IMG/VR virus record: IMGVR_UViG_3300009157_000021
Coordinates: 1 to 64,000 of that record
Reading direction: 5' to 3' (one strand)
Origin: a virus
DNA: 64,000 nucleotides
The notes under the pieces were generated by a model. That model saw only the letters and a list, made by a program, of their open reading frames with translations, was not told the origin of the DNA and did no database searches. Below, piece by piece: positions 33,698 through 42,719 of the stretch (position 1 is the stretch's first letter; every line of letters begins with the position of its first letter). Position numbers and translations under genes: made by a program.

Positions 33698-35211
33698 CAC
33701 TTACCTCCGATCGTCAGCTTACCGGATGACAGTTGCGTGACCAATGGGTCCGCCGAATCAAACGGGTTGCCGACACTGACAGGTTTTGCATCGTTCTGAT
33801 TGCCGATTCTCTCTGTCAGCTTATCCACGGACTTCGAGGTCTCCTCCATCTTCCTGATAGCGCCCTTCACTATCTCGTCGAGTTGCTTGGTGTCGATCTT
33901 CGGCGGTGTGACAGTAAACTTCCGCTCGTACTGCTTCTGGAGCTCCTCGACCGACTGTACCTTCGGCTTGTTGCCGTACACCTTATTGGCGACCGCCTTA
34001 GCCGCAGCACCGATCGGCGTCAAACGGCCGATTCTGGCAATCGTGGACTCCTGGGCCTTGATACCGGAGTCAATCGTCTTCTGACGAATGTGTTCGCGTT
34101 CCGCAGACTCCTTGATGACCTGCTGCGGCGTCTTCTTGTACTTTGCAGCCGCGGCGTCAAGGCCGATGCTCTGAACCTCGGCGTCCCTCTGAGCGATCAC
34201 CTTACCAAGGTCAGTGCCAGCGATTACCGCCTTTCGACCGGCCTCCTTGGCCTCCCTCGCGGCACCAAACAGATTCACGAACTGCTTAATCGAAATGACG
34301 GCACCGGCAATCAGAGCGGTGTACTTGAGGATGCCGCCACCAATTCGAAGCAACGAACCGTTGTCAATGCTGGCCTGTCCGGCCTTCTTCATGCGGTCAA
34401 GAAGCTCCCTCGTCCACTTGGCCTTATACGCCTTGTTGTTGAAGAACTGAAACAGTGGATCCATTGCGAGCGGCGGCGTCGGCGGCATGGACATCGGCGT
34501 GATGTTTGCTCCGGGGGTCATCGTTGGCGTCGGACTCTGGAAACCAGAACCGGTCATTGTATGAAGACCGAGACTGGTCATCAACCTCGACTCACGACGA
34601 TTTTCACCACGACCCAATCGAGACGCGAGCATCTTGCTAAGGTCCGACACCAGGTCAAACACCGGTGAGAACGGCCCGAGAGCGGCGACCTTGATGCCCT
34701 CACCGATTCGTCTCAATCGATGGCTCGACTCCGGATGCTTATGCCGGAAATCACCACCGATATCCCGCTTCTTGGCCTGCTTGACGCCGGCCTTCAACAT
34801 GTCCTTCGTGATGTTCAGATCACCCGTCGAGATGCCGACGGTCTGCTGGACCTTATCCATCTTTTGCTGTAGGGACTGGTTCTGCTTGACCTCGTCGATG
34901 AATACCTGCTTGCGGTCCTCGATCTTATCGAATAGATCGTACAGTTCGGTGGCCTGGTCACCACTGACCTTGCCGCCAAAGATGGCCGCCTCGATGATCC
35001 CGCGGACTTGATTGATCCAGATGACTTCCTCTCTGATCTCCTTACCACGCTTGCTGCTACCGTACATGGTAGACAACATTGCGAAGAACGGCAGGTACTC
35101 CCTGCTGTATTTCGCGTGAATCATCTGTAGGATCTGCATGTTGCTGCGGTCGATATCGAACTCGCCGCTGCTGAACCTGCCGAAGATGTCTCTATTCGTT
35201 CTTGGTCGCAT
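33697..35211 (-). CDS. Candidate tape-measure protein
   Basis: 504 residues, mostly helical. Features: coiled-coil stretch (about 95-130: DLFDKIEDRKQVFIDEVKQN, LQQKMDKVQQTVG), a Pro/Thr/Met-rich linker (PTPTMTPGANITPMSMPP), one hydrophobic helix (YTALIAGAVISIKQFVNLFG), and a Lys/Gln-rich end. Placed after the tube and gp26-like genes and before hub genes, as tape measures are. If length scales with tail length, the tail would be shorter than that of phages with 1000-residue tape measures. Confidence 0.65.
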   Translation of the reverse strand: MRPRTNRDIFGRFSSGEFDIDRSNMQILQMIHAKYSREYLPFFAMLSTMYGSSKRGKEIREEVIWINQVRGIIEAAIFGGKVSGDQATELYDLFDKIEDRKQVFIDEVKQNQSLQQKMDKVQQTVGISTGDLNITKDMLKAGVKQAKKRDIGGDFRHKHPESSHRLRRIGEGIKVAALGPFSPVFDLVSDLSKMLASRLGRGENRRESRLMTSLGLHTMTGSGFQSPTPTMTPGANITPMSMPPTPPLAMDPLFQFFNNKAYKAKWTRELLDRMKKAGQASIDNGSLLRIGGGILKYTALIAGAVISIKQFVNLFGAAREAKEAGRKAVIAGTDLGKVIAQRDAEVQSIGLDAAAAKYKKTPQQVIKESAEREHIRQKTIDSGIKAQESTIARIGRLTPIGAAAKAVANKVYGNKPKVQSVEELQKQYERKFTVTPPKIDTKQLDEIVKGAIRKMEETSKSVDKLTERIGNQNDAKPVSVGNPFDSADPLVTQLSSGKLTIGGK

Positions 35212-35377
35212 TCTCGATGTCCGTCAGTTGCTTGCTGAGTCTCCCATGGAACCAGTCGATCTTTCGCACGTCCATGGCTCGGATCTCGTCAATCGAGAAG
35301 TGGCCATGAAACTTAAGGTCGAACTCGCGTTCCAAAAGCTCTTGTAAGGGCCGAACCACGCGGGAAAAGGAAGTCAA
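35192..35377 (-). CDS. Small tail-assembly protein (start uncertain)
   Basis: Up to 61 residues, open from TTG 35377; GTG 35359 and TTG near 35338 are alternatives. FHGHFSIDEIRAMDVRKIDW then FHGRLSKQLTDIENA has the look of small T4-type hub-assembly proteins encoded after gp26 (gp51 position). It overlaps the gp26-like gene by up to 65 bases and the tape-measure gene by 20. The frame conservation of polar and aromatic residues argues that it is real. Confidence 0.6.
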   Translation of the reverse strand: MTSFSRVVRPLQELLEREFDLKFHGHFSIDEIRAMDVRKIDWFHGRLSKQLTDIENATKNE

Positions 35378-36047
35378 ATCGAAAGGGAACCTCGATCTCG
35401 TCCTCCTTCCCGCACTTCGGGCAGGCGAACCTGGCGTTCATATCCGGTCCGTGATAGAAGTTCTCATGAAAAGCACGGATCGTCGCAACATCAGCCGCGG
35501 GCAACCGCTTAAGCTGCTCCATCTTCTCGACGATCCCGGCCTCCTCGACCACCGACCGTGCACAACGGTAGATCAGCACCTCGCTGCTCTTCTGGGCGAA
35601 CTCGGCGGCTGCGATCTCGTCGGCAACCGTCAGCAAACGCAAATCGACATCGGTGCCGCTGGGCAGCTTTACATGATACGGCTGCTTGAAGTCCTCCGGA
35701 AGCTGAATCACATCGAGCTCGCTCAGGTCGAACTGGACCTCGATTTCCTTGCCGCAGTTCAGGCATACCAGTTCAAGACCGAGCATCTTCGAGTACGACC
35801 TGATGTATTCCCACAGGATGAAGTATTCACGGTCACCGAGCGTCATCTGCTCCGGATCGAGGCCCCTGATGGCACCCTTCATAACCGGCAGAAACTTCGA
35901 ATCGAGGTTGTCCGGCGTGATCTCGGCAAGATAAATCTCATCCTTGCCAAGGTAAGCACGTGCCATAACTTCCGCCGGATTGACATCGTACGGTAGGCAA
36001 CGGCTCGGCAGCGTGATAACGTGAAAGTTCTCAAGCTCGTCTACCAT
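35313..36047 (-). CDS. Baseplate hub assembly protein, gp26-like (T4_baseplate family)
   Basis: 244 residues. HVITLPSRCLPYDVNPAEVM, EIYLAEITPDNL and PEQMTLGDREYFILWEYIRS match the gp26/T4_baseplate family. Two zinc pairs, CLNCGKEIEV and CPKCGKEDEIEVPFRFDFLF, are typical of its large members. A non-virion chaperone for the hub in T4; here inferred by homology. The ATG lies inside a TATAATG string, probably by chance. Confidence 0.82.
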   Translation of the reverse strand: MVDELENFHVITLPSRCLPYDVNPAEVMARAYLGKDEIYLAEITPDNLDSKFLPVMKGAIRGLDPEQMTLGDREYFILWEYIRSYSKMLGLELVCLNCGKEIEVQFDLSELDVIQLPEDFKQPYHVKLPSGTDVDLRLLTVADEIAAAEFAQKSSEVLIYRCARSVVEEAGIVEKMEQLKRLPAADVATIRAFHENFYHGPDMNARFACPKCGKEDEIEVPFRFDFLFPRGSALTRAFGTRVRP

Positions 36048-36438
36048 TATACTTTTCCAATAGCTCAGTGGTCAAACCGGGTTTGTTGACCTTTGACTCG
36101 TTGCCGGACTCGTCATAATCACCGGCATTGAAACCACGGATCATCCGTTTCATCAAGATCACCAGCCTCTTCACGTCCCTTTGACCAGCGAGCAGCAGTT
36201 TGGATTCCGGCTCGACGGACTCCTTCTTAAAGATTGATAGGAGGCCATTCAAGGTCCGATTGCCTTCATCCCTACTAACTCCATGTGGTAGGATATCCTG
36301 CGACATTGTTTCGAGTAATGCATCAATCAATTCATCGTACCGCCGCTCCGACCATAGGTCTTCCCACGAGTCGTGGCCGAGATATTGCGAAATCTGGGAC
36401 GCCAGGTGCTCAAGACCGACATTCTTCTCATCATTCAT
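36031..36438 (-). CDS. Hypothetical tail-assembly protein
   Basis: 135 residues from ATG 36438 (AAAGGG eight bases upstream). All-helical and charged: LEHLASQISQYLGHDSWEDL, YDELIDALLETMSQDIL, LLAGQRDVKRLVILMKRMIR. Lies between the second tube gene and gp26-like, the usual place of tail-assembly chaperones. No slippery frameshift site was found. Overlaps the next start by 17 bases. Confidence 0.65.
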   Translation of the reverse strand: MNDEKNVGLEHLASQISQYLGHDSWEDLWSERRYDELIDALLETMSQDILPHGVSRDEGNRTLNGLLSIFKKESVEPESKLLLAGQRDVKRLVILMKRMIRGFNAGDYDESGNESKVNKPGLTTELLEKYNGRRA

Positions 36439-36477
36439 CTGATTTACCCTTTCGAAAATAACCATTCCTCATTTCGT

Positions 36478-37101
36478 TTATCCACCAAGCATACCACGCA
36501 CCGACTTACCGAGTGCTGTCACGCCTGGAATCTTACCAATTGCACCAACCACAGCCTGCTCCACACTTCCGATCAGGCTGAACGGCTCAATGTAATCGAC
36601 GCTCAGATCGAGACCCCAACGGTGAACGTCGTCCTTGCCGTAGGAAAACTCCTGCGGGGGACACGTCTTCGGAAAGCAACCATGACACAGATATTGACCG
36701 GACTGAATACCGGTCCTGTCGTATGTCATGATGTAGATGTTCTTAGCATATTCGCGTTTCACGCCGTAATAACCGTTCTTGTCGCGTACGAGATCCTTCC
36801 AGTACCGGAAGAAATCGTATACGCTGTTGTCGGTCGGCATCACGAATTGGAGATCGATGGTGTCGATCTGGTCGACCCCGGCGTAGAAACGCTGGAACGC
36901 ACCGTATCGTACCGATGTCAACTCGTTGATGCTGTAATCCCCGAACTTCACGTCCTGACAATACTGTGACACGAAGATCCCAATGACGCCGTGAACGGTA
37001 AACGGCATCATCAACTGCCAGTTATACGATCTCTGCATTGACCACGTTCGTGTGGTCAGAGTGCCGAGAACGCCGGGGATGTCGAACTTGAGGAGTTGCA
37101 T
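36478..37101 (-). CDS. Second tail-tube-like protein (gp19 family)
   Basis: 207 residues. MQRSYNWQLMMPFTVHGVIG, GDYSINELTSVRYGAFQRFY and DLQFVMPTDNSVYDFFRYWK, then CHGCFPKTCPPQEFSYGKDD and VHRWGLDLSVDYIEPF. This is the gp19 tube fold with a C-terminal extension (AIGKIPGVTALGKSVRG). Possibly the tube-terminal or baseplate-proximal ring, since the shorter relative at 37105 is the likely main tube subunit. Confidence 0.8.
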   Translation of the reverse strand: MQLLKFDIPGVLGTLTTRTWSMQRSYNWQLMMPFTVHGVIGIFVSQYCQDVKFGDYSINELTSVRYGAFQRFYAGVDQIDTIDLQFVMPTDNSVYDFFRYWKDLVRDKNGYYGVKREYAKNIYIMTYDRTGIQSGQYLCHGCFPKTCPPQEFSYGKDDVHRWGLDLSVDYIEPFSLIGSVEQAVVGAIGKIPGVTALGKSVRGMLGG

Positions 37102-37104
37102 CTG

Positions 37105-37617
37105 TTACGCGTTTTCCCACCGGTCATAACTGAACGTCACGGTCCACATGATGGCCGCCTCTTCGTCATAGCTGAGCGGCGTGTCGTCCATCAACTCAGG
37201 ATAAGCGCCGACGAGCTTGATTCGTCTCGTCGCGGCACCCTGTTGATCGAGCAGGCTCAGATAGACGTCCGCCTTGATCACCTGGTCGGGACCACCAATG
37301 CCGAGACGGTCGTGGACGATCAACTGCTTCCAGTTGTATACCGCGTCGAACACCTTGCCATCGGTGCCCTCGACAAAGGTCGTGGTCCACGTGTGGGGCA
37401 TGCTCAGCTTGCCCGGGAACTTCACACCGGGCGTCTGCTTGAACGGCACCAAAATCGACCCGAACGAGGAACCCGGGACCGCGGTCGACTGTGCACGGAG
37501 CATCAATGCATCCGCGTCTCCGCCACCAATGGGATTCGAGAACATGACCTCCCACAGGTATTTCCGGGCCAGATTCGTGAGGTTGGCACCAAGGTTATCA
37601 GCACCCATCTTACTCAT
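37105..37617 (-). CDS. Major tail tube protein (gp19 family)
   Basis: 170 residues. LARKYLWEVMFSNPIGG, ALMLRAQSTAVPGSSFGSIL, PGKLSMPHTWTTTFVEGTDG, VFDAVYNWKQLIVHDRLGIG and IMWTVTFSYDRWENA are standard gp19 features. Directly downstream of the sheath gene, as in T4. Forms the inner tube through which DNA passes. Confidence 0.92.
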   Translation of the reverse strand: MSKMGADNLGANLTNLARKYLWEVMFSNPIGGGDADALMLRAQSTAVPGSSFGSILVPFKQTPGVKFPGKLSMPHTWTTTFVEGTDGKVFDAVYNWKQLIVHDRLGIGGPDQVIKADVYLSLLDQQGAATRRIKLVGAYPELMDDTPLSYDEEAAIMWTVTFSYDRWENA

Positions 37618-37629
37618 GGTCTTCTCCTA

Positions 37630-39258
37630 TTAGTAGCTGACACCGCGTGCGATCAGTTCCTCGAACGAAGCGCCGGTCGAGGTCACAATCGTCTGCAGTC
37701 TGATGTACTCGGCCGCACGGGACGGCTTCACGAAAACGTCCACTCGGAGCTCGTTGTTGTCGATCACCGTGCTGGTGTTGTTCGTCTCGTCGCAGACCAC
37801 GTGGAATCCCTGGTCCTCCCCCTCGGTCTGGAAGGCACCCTGGGCGGACAGGTCGCCAAGATAGGCGTTCAACATGGCCTCGATTCGGAACCGCGTGATC
37901 TCATCGTTCGGCTCGAACACGAATTGACGCAGCGAAATCGCCATTGCCTTTTCGATGACAATGAGCAGACGCCGGACGTTGATGCGGTCGGTGGCCGACC
38001 CCTTCTTCTGCATCGTCTTCTGACCCCACAGACGGGGAGAAGCACCGCTGAAAATCTGCAGCGGATTGATCTGCTTCTGATAGAGGGTATCACGCTCACC
38101 CTCGGTGAACACGATCTTTCCGGTCGGACCGGTCACGCTCAGAATGTCGAGCACACCGCGATTGTCACCAGCGGGGGCGGTCCATGCCTTACCGGCGTAA
38201 TCGTTGTAGGCGTACTGAGCAGCGACGTAGCCCGAACTCGGGACGTCCATCACCTTATCGTTGTACTTGTCGTAAATCTGGGACCACCCGGCGTATAACG
38301 CACAGTAGCTCGAATCGAACAGCGTATCACGGAAGGCCGTCATGGCGGTAGTCGATGCGAGCGAGGCCCACGGGATGTCGATGATTGCCACGCAATCAAG
38401 GCGTGCCTCGGCGACGACCTTCATTTCGGTCTGGACGGCGAGCGCCGTCTCACCACCGTTGATCAGAATGCGGACATCGATCCGATCGGGGTTGATGAAC
38501 TCATCCCAACCGGCGATCAACTGGGCGGACGAAACCGCACTACCATCGGAACCGGAGGCGAACGTCAGGCGATCGGCCTGAGCGGTCGGCAGAACGGTGT
38601 CGGCAAGGGCGCTGTCGAGCACGTGAATGTACTTGCTGACGCCGTTGATCTTGTCCGTCAGGTGCAACTGCTTGCCGAAGCCATCGTACTTGGTCTTGCG
38701 GGAGACCTTCCAGGTCTCGACCTGGGACCAGTTACCATCTGCGTCCTGGGTGAAGACGTTGATCTTGAACGTGTACTGATCGGTAACGATCGGATCATCG
38801 CCGCCCTTCACCTCGGTGATAGTGATACCCACCTTGTTGTTCCACACACCGGGGTTGACGCCCACGATCTGCATGACCGTCTCATTCGTCATACCGGAAT
38901 CCGCGGCGAACGTCTTGCTGGACTTACCGGTCGAGAACGCGGCGTTGACCCCCACCGACGTACTCTTCTGAATGTTGACGCCACCATACAGGGCATTGTT
39001 GGCGACCCGCAGGCAGTAGAGCGTATTGCCCTTGCCAAGGAAGGCCAACGCCGAGTAGTGACCGTAGTGGCCGGATGCCGGATCTGGCTCACCGTATTCA
39101 TCGACGAACTGTTGATCGTTCGTCATCAGCTTGATTTCATCCACGCTTCCCTTAGCGGAATAGAGAACGAGAGCAGCCGACGCGGTGGCAACTCTCGTGA
39201 CAATATCGCTGAGGTCCTTTTCGCTGGAGTAAACACCCGGGCTCAGGTAGATCGACAT
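37630..39258 (-). CDS. Tail sheath protein (gp18 family)
   Basis: 542 residues from ATG 39258, with GGAG six bases upstream (ATG 39264 sits too close). IYLSPGVYSSEKDLSDIVTR, YSALAFLGKGNTLYCLRVAN and the C-terminal handshake region INVRRLLIVIEKAMAISLRQ, FEPNDEITRFRIEAMLNAYL, VVCDETNNTSTVIDNNELRV. The contractile sheath. The 55-base gap upstream contains TTTTATG. Confidence 0.95.
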   Translation of the reverse strand: MSIYLSPGVYSSEKDLSDIVTRVATASAALVLYSAKGSVDEIKLMTNDQQFVDEYGEPDPASGHYGHYSALAFLGKGNTLYCLRVANNALYGGVNIQKSTSVGVNAAFSTGKSSKTFAADSGMTNETVMQIVGVNPGVWNNKVGITITEVKGGDDPIVTDQYTFKINVFTQDADGNWSQVETWKVSRKTKYDGFGKQLHLTDKINGVSKYIHVLDSALADTVLPTAQADRLTFASGSDGSAVSSAQLIAGWDEFINPDRIDVRILINGGETALAVQTEMKVVAEARLDCVAIIDIPWASLASTTAMTAFRDTLFDSSYCALYAGWSQIYDKYNDKVMDVPSSGYVAAQYAYNDYAGKAWTAPAGDNRGVLDILSVTGPTGKIVFTEGERDTLYQKQINPLQIFSGASPRLWGQKTMQKKGSATDRINVRRLLIVIEKAMAISLRQFVFEPNDEITRFRIEAMLNAYLGDLSAQGAFQTEGEDQGFHVVCDETNNTSTVIDNNELRVDVFVKPSRAAEYIRLQTIVTSTGASFEELIARGVSY

Positions 39259-39296
39259 ACCCATCTCCTATATCAAGACGCGAACGTTTCACCTAC

Positions 39297-39303
39297 CATA
39301 AAA
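39297..39303 (-). promoter_or_regulatory. Gap motif TTTTATG with GTAGGTGAA
   Basis: In the 55-base gap before the sheath gene the - strand reads CTCGTTTTATGGTAGGTGAAAC. Matches the site at 60722 (CTCTTTTTATGTGGGTGAAG) better than chance would suggest, but with no transcription evidence. Confidence 0.3.
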
Positions 39304-39319
39304 CGAGTCGGCACCCACA

Positions 39320-39790
39320 TTATCGTGAATGACGCCTCCCACCTTCCTGATAGGGACTGCTCTTGGACAACCGGCCGAGCTTTATCAGGATCTCGGCTAC
39401 CTTATCGACCACTGATTCCAGCTCCTCGTCCTCCTGGTCCATATTGAGATGAGCGATGACCGGGTAATCACGATGCCATTGGTTAATTGCCGTATCGAGC
39501 GCCACAAGCATACCACCTAGGTCGCGACCGCCCATCGCGGCCGTAACCTCACGAAGCCTCTTCCTGTAGTCCTCGATGATCATCTTATCTTCACGGCGGG
39601 TCTTAACGGGCCCCTTATCGTACCAGTGGAGGTAGTCGACGTAATACTCCTGCATCATGTGCAGGGCCGTGAACACGTCCTCAGGACTTGGATCGATGTC
39701 CCGCTCAACGTCGTGGTAAACTCTATATAGAGCGTTGACGCCGGCCGCATCCTCATTGACGTGCAGAAGCTTACCAAGCAGTTCGTTCAT
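39320..39790 (-). CDS. Hypothetical protein with predicted capsid-targeting leader
   Basis: 156 residues. The first 13 residues MNELLGKLLHVNE match the leader of other proteins in the head region ([LFV]-rich amphipathic helix ending in VNE). The mature part is helical and charged (VFTALHMMQEYYVDYLHWYD, EDYRKRLREVTAAMGGRDLG, DKVAEILIKLGRLSKSS). Possibly packaged in the capsid, or a neck/tail-assembly helper whose N-terminus is similar by chance. Confidence 0.6.
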   Translation of the reverse strand: MNELLGKLLHVNEDAAGVNALYRVYHDVERDIDPSPEDVFTALHMMQEYYVDYLHWYDKGPVKTRREDKMIIEDYRKRLREVTAAMGGRDLGGMLVALDTAINQWHRDYPVIAHLNMDQEDEELESVVDKVAEILIKLGRLSKSSPYQEGGRRHSR

Positions 39791-39791
39791 G

Positions 39792-40745
39792 TCAACTCAC
39801 CTTGTACAGAGACCCGTCCGCCGTATTGCTGCTGAGAGCACCGGTAAGACCAAGGACGGTCTTACCACCAACCAACGCGACGGAGTTCACCACGTAGGAT
39901 TCATCGTTGTTAGTAGAGCCCTGGATCCGAACCCGATCACCGACCGAGAAGTCGGAGTGCCTATCGTTTGGCACCACGAGGCTGTTGGTCACAAGATCGA
40001 GTGAATCGATGGCGTACAGGTTACCGGTCGACAGCAGCAACTGTGCGGCAAGCGCCGTGTCCTGGTCAGAATCGGGTACAATGATCTCGGAGTAATTGGT
40101 AACCGAATCCTTGTCGTAGAACGTCAGTCGGATCTTCGTGATCGTCCTGACCTGGTAACCGTCGAGCACCCACGCATCGAGCTTGATCGGCATCCGCCAA
40201 ACGTGCATCACACCCTGATCGAACTCCTGCGGGGTGGTAGACTCATCCTCGATCTGGCCGAAGTGAAGCTCCGGCGAGTAACTGAACGACCGGGTATCGT
40301 CGAACGTGTAGGTCAGGTCGATCTTCGGGTAGTCCTGCTGCCAAAAGATGTACCGCTCAACGCACTGGTAGATTTTGTCGAGGTCCTTGCTCCAGAACCA
40401 CGCGTTGTACACGGTATCAATCGGCTGTGCCTTGACGTTGATTGCGTGCAACCGACCGGCGTCGGTATTCGTAAGCCAGACACCGCGGCGGGCCAGTGGC
40501 GTCCTTTGACGGTCCCAGGCCGGGTTTGTCGCGACACGCCAGAAGCTGATGAACTCAAGGAAGTCCTCACCGCGTTTCTCGGCGATCTTACGGAGCGCCG
40601 TCTCCCGCGGGGATTGAATGACGCTGCGATCGATCTTCGTGGCTTGGTCATCGTCGCCATCGTTCATGCCAAGCAGGTCACCAAATCGGGTGAACAGCAA
40701 CACCTTCAGTGTATCATCAACGTACTTCGTGACGCTTGTGCTCAT
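39792..40745 (-). CDS. Neck/tail-completion structural protein (unassigned)
   Basis: 317 residues. N-terminal helical TKYVDDTLKVLLFTRFGDLL, then ETALRKIAEKRGEDFLEFIS and FWRVATNPAWDRQRTPLARR, with a beta-rich C-terminus (FSVGDRVRIQGSTNNDESYV, VNSVALVGGKTVLGLTGALS). By location between neck-size genes and the sheath it may be a tail terminator or sheath stabiliser (T4 gp3/gp15 role), but no family signature is evident. Confidence 0.6.
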   Translation of the reverse strand: MSTSVTKYVDDTLKVLLFTRFGDLLGMNDGDDDQATKIDRSVIQSPRETALRKIAEKRGEDFLEFISFWRVATNPAWDRQRTPLARRGVWLTNTDAGRLHAINVKAQPIDTVYNAWFWSKDLDKIYQCVERYIFWQQDYPKIDLTYTFDDTRSFSYSPELHFGQIEDESTTPQEFDQGVMHVWRMPIKLDAWVLDGYQVRTITKIRLTFYDKDSVTNYSEIIVPDSDQDTALAAQLLLSTGNLYAIDSLDLVTNSLVVPNDRHSDFSVGDRVRIQGSTNNDESYVVNSVALVGGKTVLGLTGALSSNTADGSLYKVS

Positions 40746-40930
40746 GGCTGAATCAACATCATGAACGTCTCGAACACGTCATCCTTGTATTCCTGCGTCA
40801 GATCCTCCATGTGATGCTCCATCCACTCCTGAACGAAGCCCTCGATCTCGACGCCCCTCTGGGCCTTATAATCATCAGCCATCCTGTTGGCCACCAGATG
40901 AATACCGGCCTTACGAAAGTTGATATCAGC
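40742..40930 (-). CDS. Small acidic hypothetical protein
   Basis: 62 residues from GTG 40930, which lies in the coupled junction GGTGGCTGA and has GGAGAT upstream. ADINFRKAGIHLVANRMADD, then EGFVQEWMEHHMEDLTQEYK. Helical. Ends with ATGA overlap with 39792. Likely a virion-assembly accessory. Confidence 0.6.
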   Translation of the reverse strand, partial: ADINFRKAGIHLVANRMADDYKAQRGVEIEGFVQEWMEHHMEDLTQEYKDDVFETFMMLIQP

Positions 40931-41108
40931 CACCGGTGATCTCCGAAAGATCCTGAATGACGGTGATCTCACGCCGCAGTTCTTCGATGTTGCGGACCTC
41001 GCTGAGATTCATGGCCTTGTGGCCGGGCTTCAACACCCGTTGCGTACCGTCGGCGTGCTCAATGGTAACATCGTGATCCGACGTGTTCTCAATTCTCGTT
41101 ACTCTCAT
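40926..41108 (-). CDS. Small hypothetical protein
   Basis: 60 residues from ATG 41108 (ATGA overlap). RVTRIENTSDHDVTIEHADG, TQRVLKPGHKAMNLSEVRNI: a small beta-barrel-like domain. No family recognised. Flanked by neck-region genes. Confidence 0.6.
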   Translation of the reverse strand: MRVTRIENTSDHDVTIEHADGTQRVLKPGHKAMNLSEVRNIEELRREITVIQDLSEITGG

Positions 41109-41593
41109 GTTTTCTTGACTCTCCTCGGAACGATTGACCAACCCTGTACCAGAATCGCGTCGTGCATGCCCTTCACAGCCGGGTTCACGACCTCGAACGC
41201 CTCACTACCAACGTAGTCGTTCGGAATGAACTCGGGGCTGACCGTGAAGTAGCTACGACGGATTACATCAATGGCAACCTCCGTGCCGATTTCTGAACCT
41301 TCTCTTGCCGTCGCGACGTTCGGAAACCATGCAACGATTGGCAGCATATCCTCGGTGTACAGACCAAGCTGCTTCAACCGATAGACACTGACACCCCACT
41401 CGATGAACACAGAGGCGTCGTACAACGAATAGGAAAGATCACCTGGTACGGCGAATACGTCCTTCCTTTCTGATGTGGAGTATGACGCATTCGTTGGAAT
41501 GTAAAGCACGCACGAGATTCCATAGTTTTCAAGGGAAACATTTACCTGATGTCGCAACGCGTCGATGGTTTCTCTTGGGATCATTCTTGACAT
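41105..41593 (-). CDS. Head-tail joining candidate
   Basis: 162 residues from ATG 41593, eight bases after GGAG (ATG 41584 overlaps the nuclease stop). ETIDALRHQVNVSLENYGIS, CVLYIPTN, GVSVYRLKQLGLYTEDMLPI, VIRRSYFTVSPEFIPNDYVG. The length and N-terminal helix plus beta pattern suit neck or completion proteins between capsid and sheath genes, but this is positional inference. Confidence 0.6.
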   Translation of the reverse strand: MSRMIPRETIDALRHQVNVSLENYGISCVLYIPTNASYSTSERKDVFAVPGDLSYSLYDASVFIEWGVSVYRLKQLGLYTEDMLPIVAWFPNVATAREGSEIGTEVAIDVIRRSYFTVSPEFIPNDYVGSEAFEVVNPAVKGMHDAILVQGWSIVPRRVKKT

Positions 41594-42075
41594 AAGCCGT
41601 TCTCCTTCGCATATTTAACGACCGATTCAAGAAGATCCTCGACAATGCCAAACCCAAGATTACACTTGTGACATAGCAAACCGCGAACCAGACCGGCCCT
41701 ATGGTCGTGATCGACCGACAGCTCAAACGTGGTACCGGTCCTACCATCAATTCTTGTCTCCGGTTTCCCACAGATGGCACAGACACCACCCTGTATCCGC
41801 AGCATCTCGTCGTACTGCTTCCTAGTGATACCATACCGACGCACCAAATCGTTCGCCCTAATTCGCCCTCGTACCCTGATGTTGTACGACTTCTTGTACT
41901 GCCCGATTTGCACCGACCTACTCGCGACGTAATCCTTCCTGCAGTCTTTACAATCCGGTACGAAACCGGTCTTATACCGCTTGTTATGGTAGAAGAAGTC
42001 CGGTGATAATGGTAGAAAGCGACCGCACTTGCCACTACATTTCTGCATCGGAATTTCGGCGGCCAATTGCGTCAT
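41581..42075 (-). CDS. Recombination endonuclease VII-like nuclease
   Basis: 164 residues. N-terminal zinc knuckle (CSGKCGRFLPLSPDFF, CKDC), then the endonuclease VII core: QGGVCAICGKPE, LSVDHDHRAGLVRGLLCHKC, NLGFGIVEDL. T4 gp49 of this family resolves Holliday junctions and debranches DNA before packaging. Small family members also behave as homing nucleases. Its insertion between two structural genes with overlap at its stop resembles the HNH elements, so either role is possible. The start codon is uncertain because AAAGG is only two bases from ATG 42075. Confidence 0.85.
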   Translation of the reverse strand: MTQLAAEIPMQKCSGKCGRFLPLSPDFFYHNKRYKTGFVPDCKDCRKDYVASRSVQIGQYKKSYNIRVRGRIRANDLVRRYGITRKQYDEMLRIQGGVCAICGKPETRIDGRTGTTFELSVDHDHRAGLVRGLLCHKCNLGFGIVEDLLESVVKYAKENGLCQE

Positions 42076-42112
42076 ATCCTTTACTCAGTGTATCCGTCCA
42101 TCAACACTGAAA

Positions 42113-42490
42113 TCAACCCGGCACCAGGTACTCCATTATGATCTCAGCTTCCTGAATCTGACCGTCCTTGGTCGCTACAATGCTGACACTCTGCGGAGCA
42201 TACCGATGACCGGCGACCCACGAGACAGACGCATCGGACAAATGCATCTGAATGGTAATTGGTGCCTTCTCGCCAGCGATCTGGAACTCGATCTCGGTGT
42301 TGCCAAACAGCATCAGATCAACGTCCTTCACGCCCCAATCGCGGCTCTCGAAGTTCAACTCGTACTCGATTACCACGTCGCTGACGCTCTCGATCTCAAC
42401 GCCCTCCACATGCAGATCAACATCCACCTTGGCCCGGTAATGCTTGTCGGACTCGTTTACCGCACGCAGCCTATTGAGTAGGTCTTCCAT
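42113..42490 (-). CDS. Hypothetical protein with predicted capsid-targeting leader
   Basis: 125 residues from ATG 42490 (GTG 42493 possible). Leader MEDLLNRLRAVNE fits the [LF]-rich helix ending in VNE shared by head-region proteins. The mature part is all beta: HYRAKVDVDLHVEGVEIESV, VIEYELNFESRDWGVKDVDL, APITIQMHLSDASVSWVAG. Possibly an internal head protein. Function unknown. Confidence 0.6.
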   Translation of the reverse strand: MEDLLNRLRAVNESDKHYRAKVDVDLHVEGVEIESVSDVVIEYELNFESRDWGVKDVDLMLFGNTEIEFQIAGEKAPITIQMHLSDASVSWVAGHRYAPQSVSIVATKDGQIQEAEIIMEYLVPG

Positions 42491-42719
42491 CACTCTTGCC
42501 CACTTTCTTTAGGTCGATCACCCATTGCAGGACGATCAAAACCAGTGCCAATCCAGCGATCGTTGCCACCTTTGGCCAAGATACTTCTTTCATGTCCGCA
42601 ATGAAGTACATGGCAGCGATTCCAACTCCCATCTTCTTGCTTGATAGGTTACTGATACCGGACGCGAGCTCGTTCATCGCACCCTTTACCTGGCCCTGAT
42701 TACTAGTGACCTCGGCCAT
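42471..42719 (-). CDS. Small membrane protein
   Basis: 82 residues starting in a TAATG overlap. A hydrophobic helix near residues 50-70 (VATIAGLALVLIVLQWVIDL), with a second weaker one before it (GVGIAAMYFIADM), and a basic Lys-rich end. One to two membrane passes; could be holin-like, but placed among structural genes. No family recognised. Confidence 0.6.
   Translation of the reverse strand: MAEVTSNQGQVKGAMNELASGISNLSSKKMGVGIAAMYFIADMKEVSWPKVATIAGLALVLIVLQWVIDLKKVGKSDGRPTQ

Noticed and set aside
36045-36060. TATAATG at the start of the gp26-like gene as a promoter
   Set aside because: It overlaps the ATG itself inside a coupled gene junction and lacks any -35; chance is likelier.
36031-36438. 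Lambda G/GT-like slippery frameshift in the tail-assembly chaperone
   Set aside because: No X XXY YYZ heptamer was seen near its end, and the next frame begins with its own ATG and gp26-like sequence.
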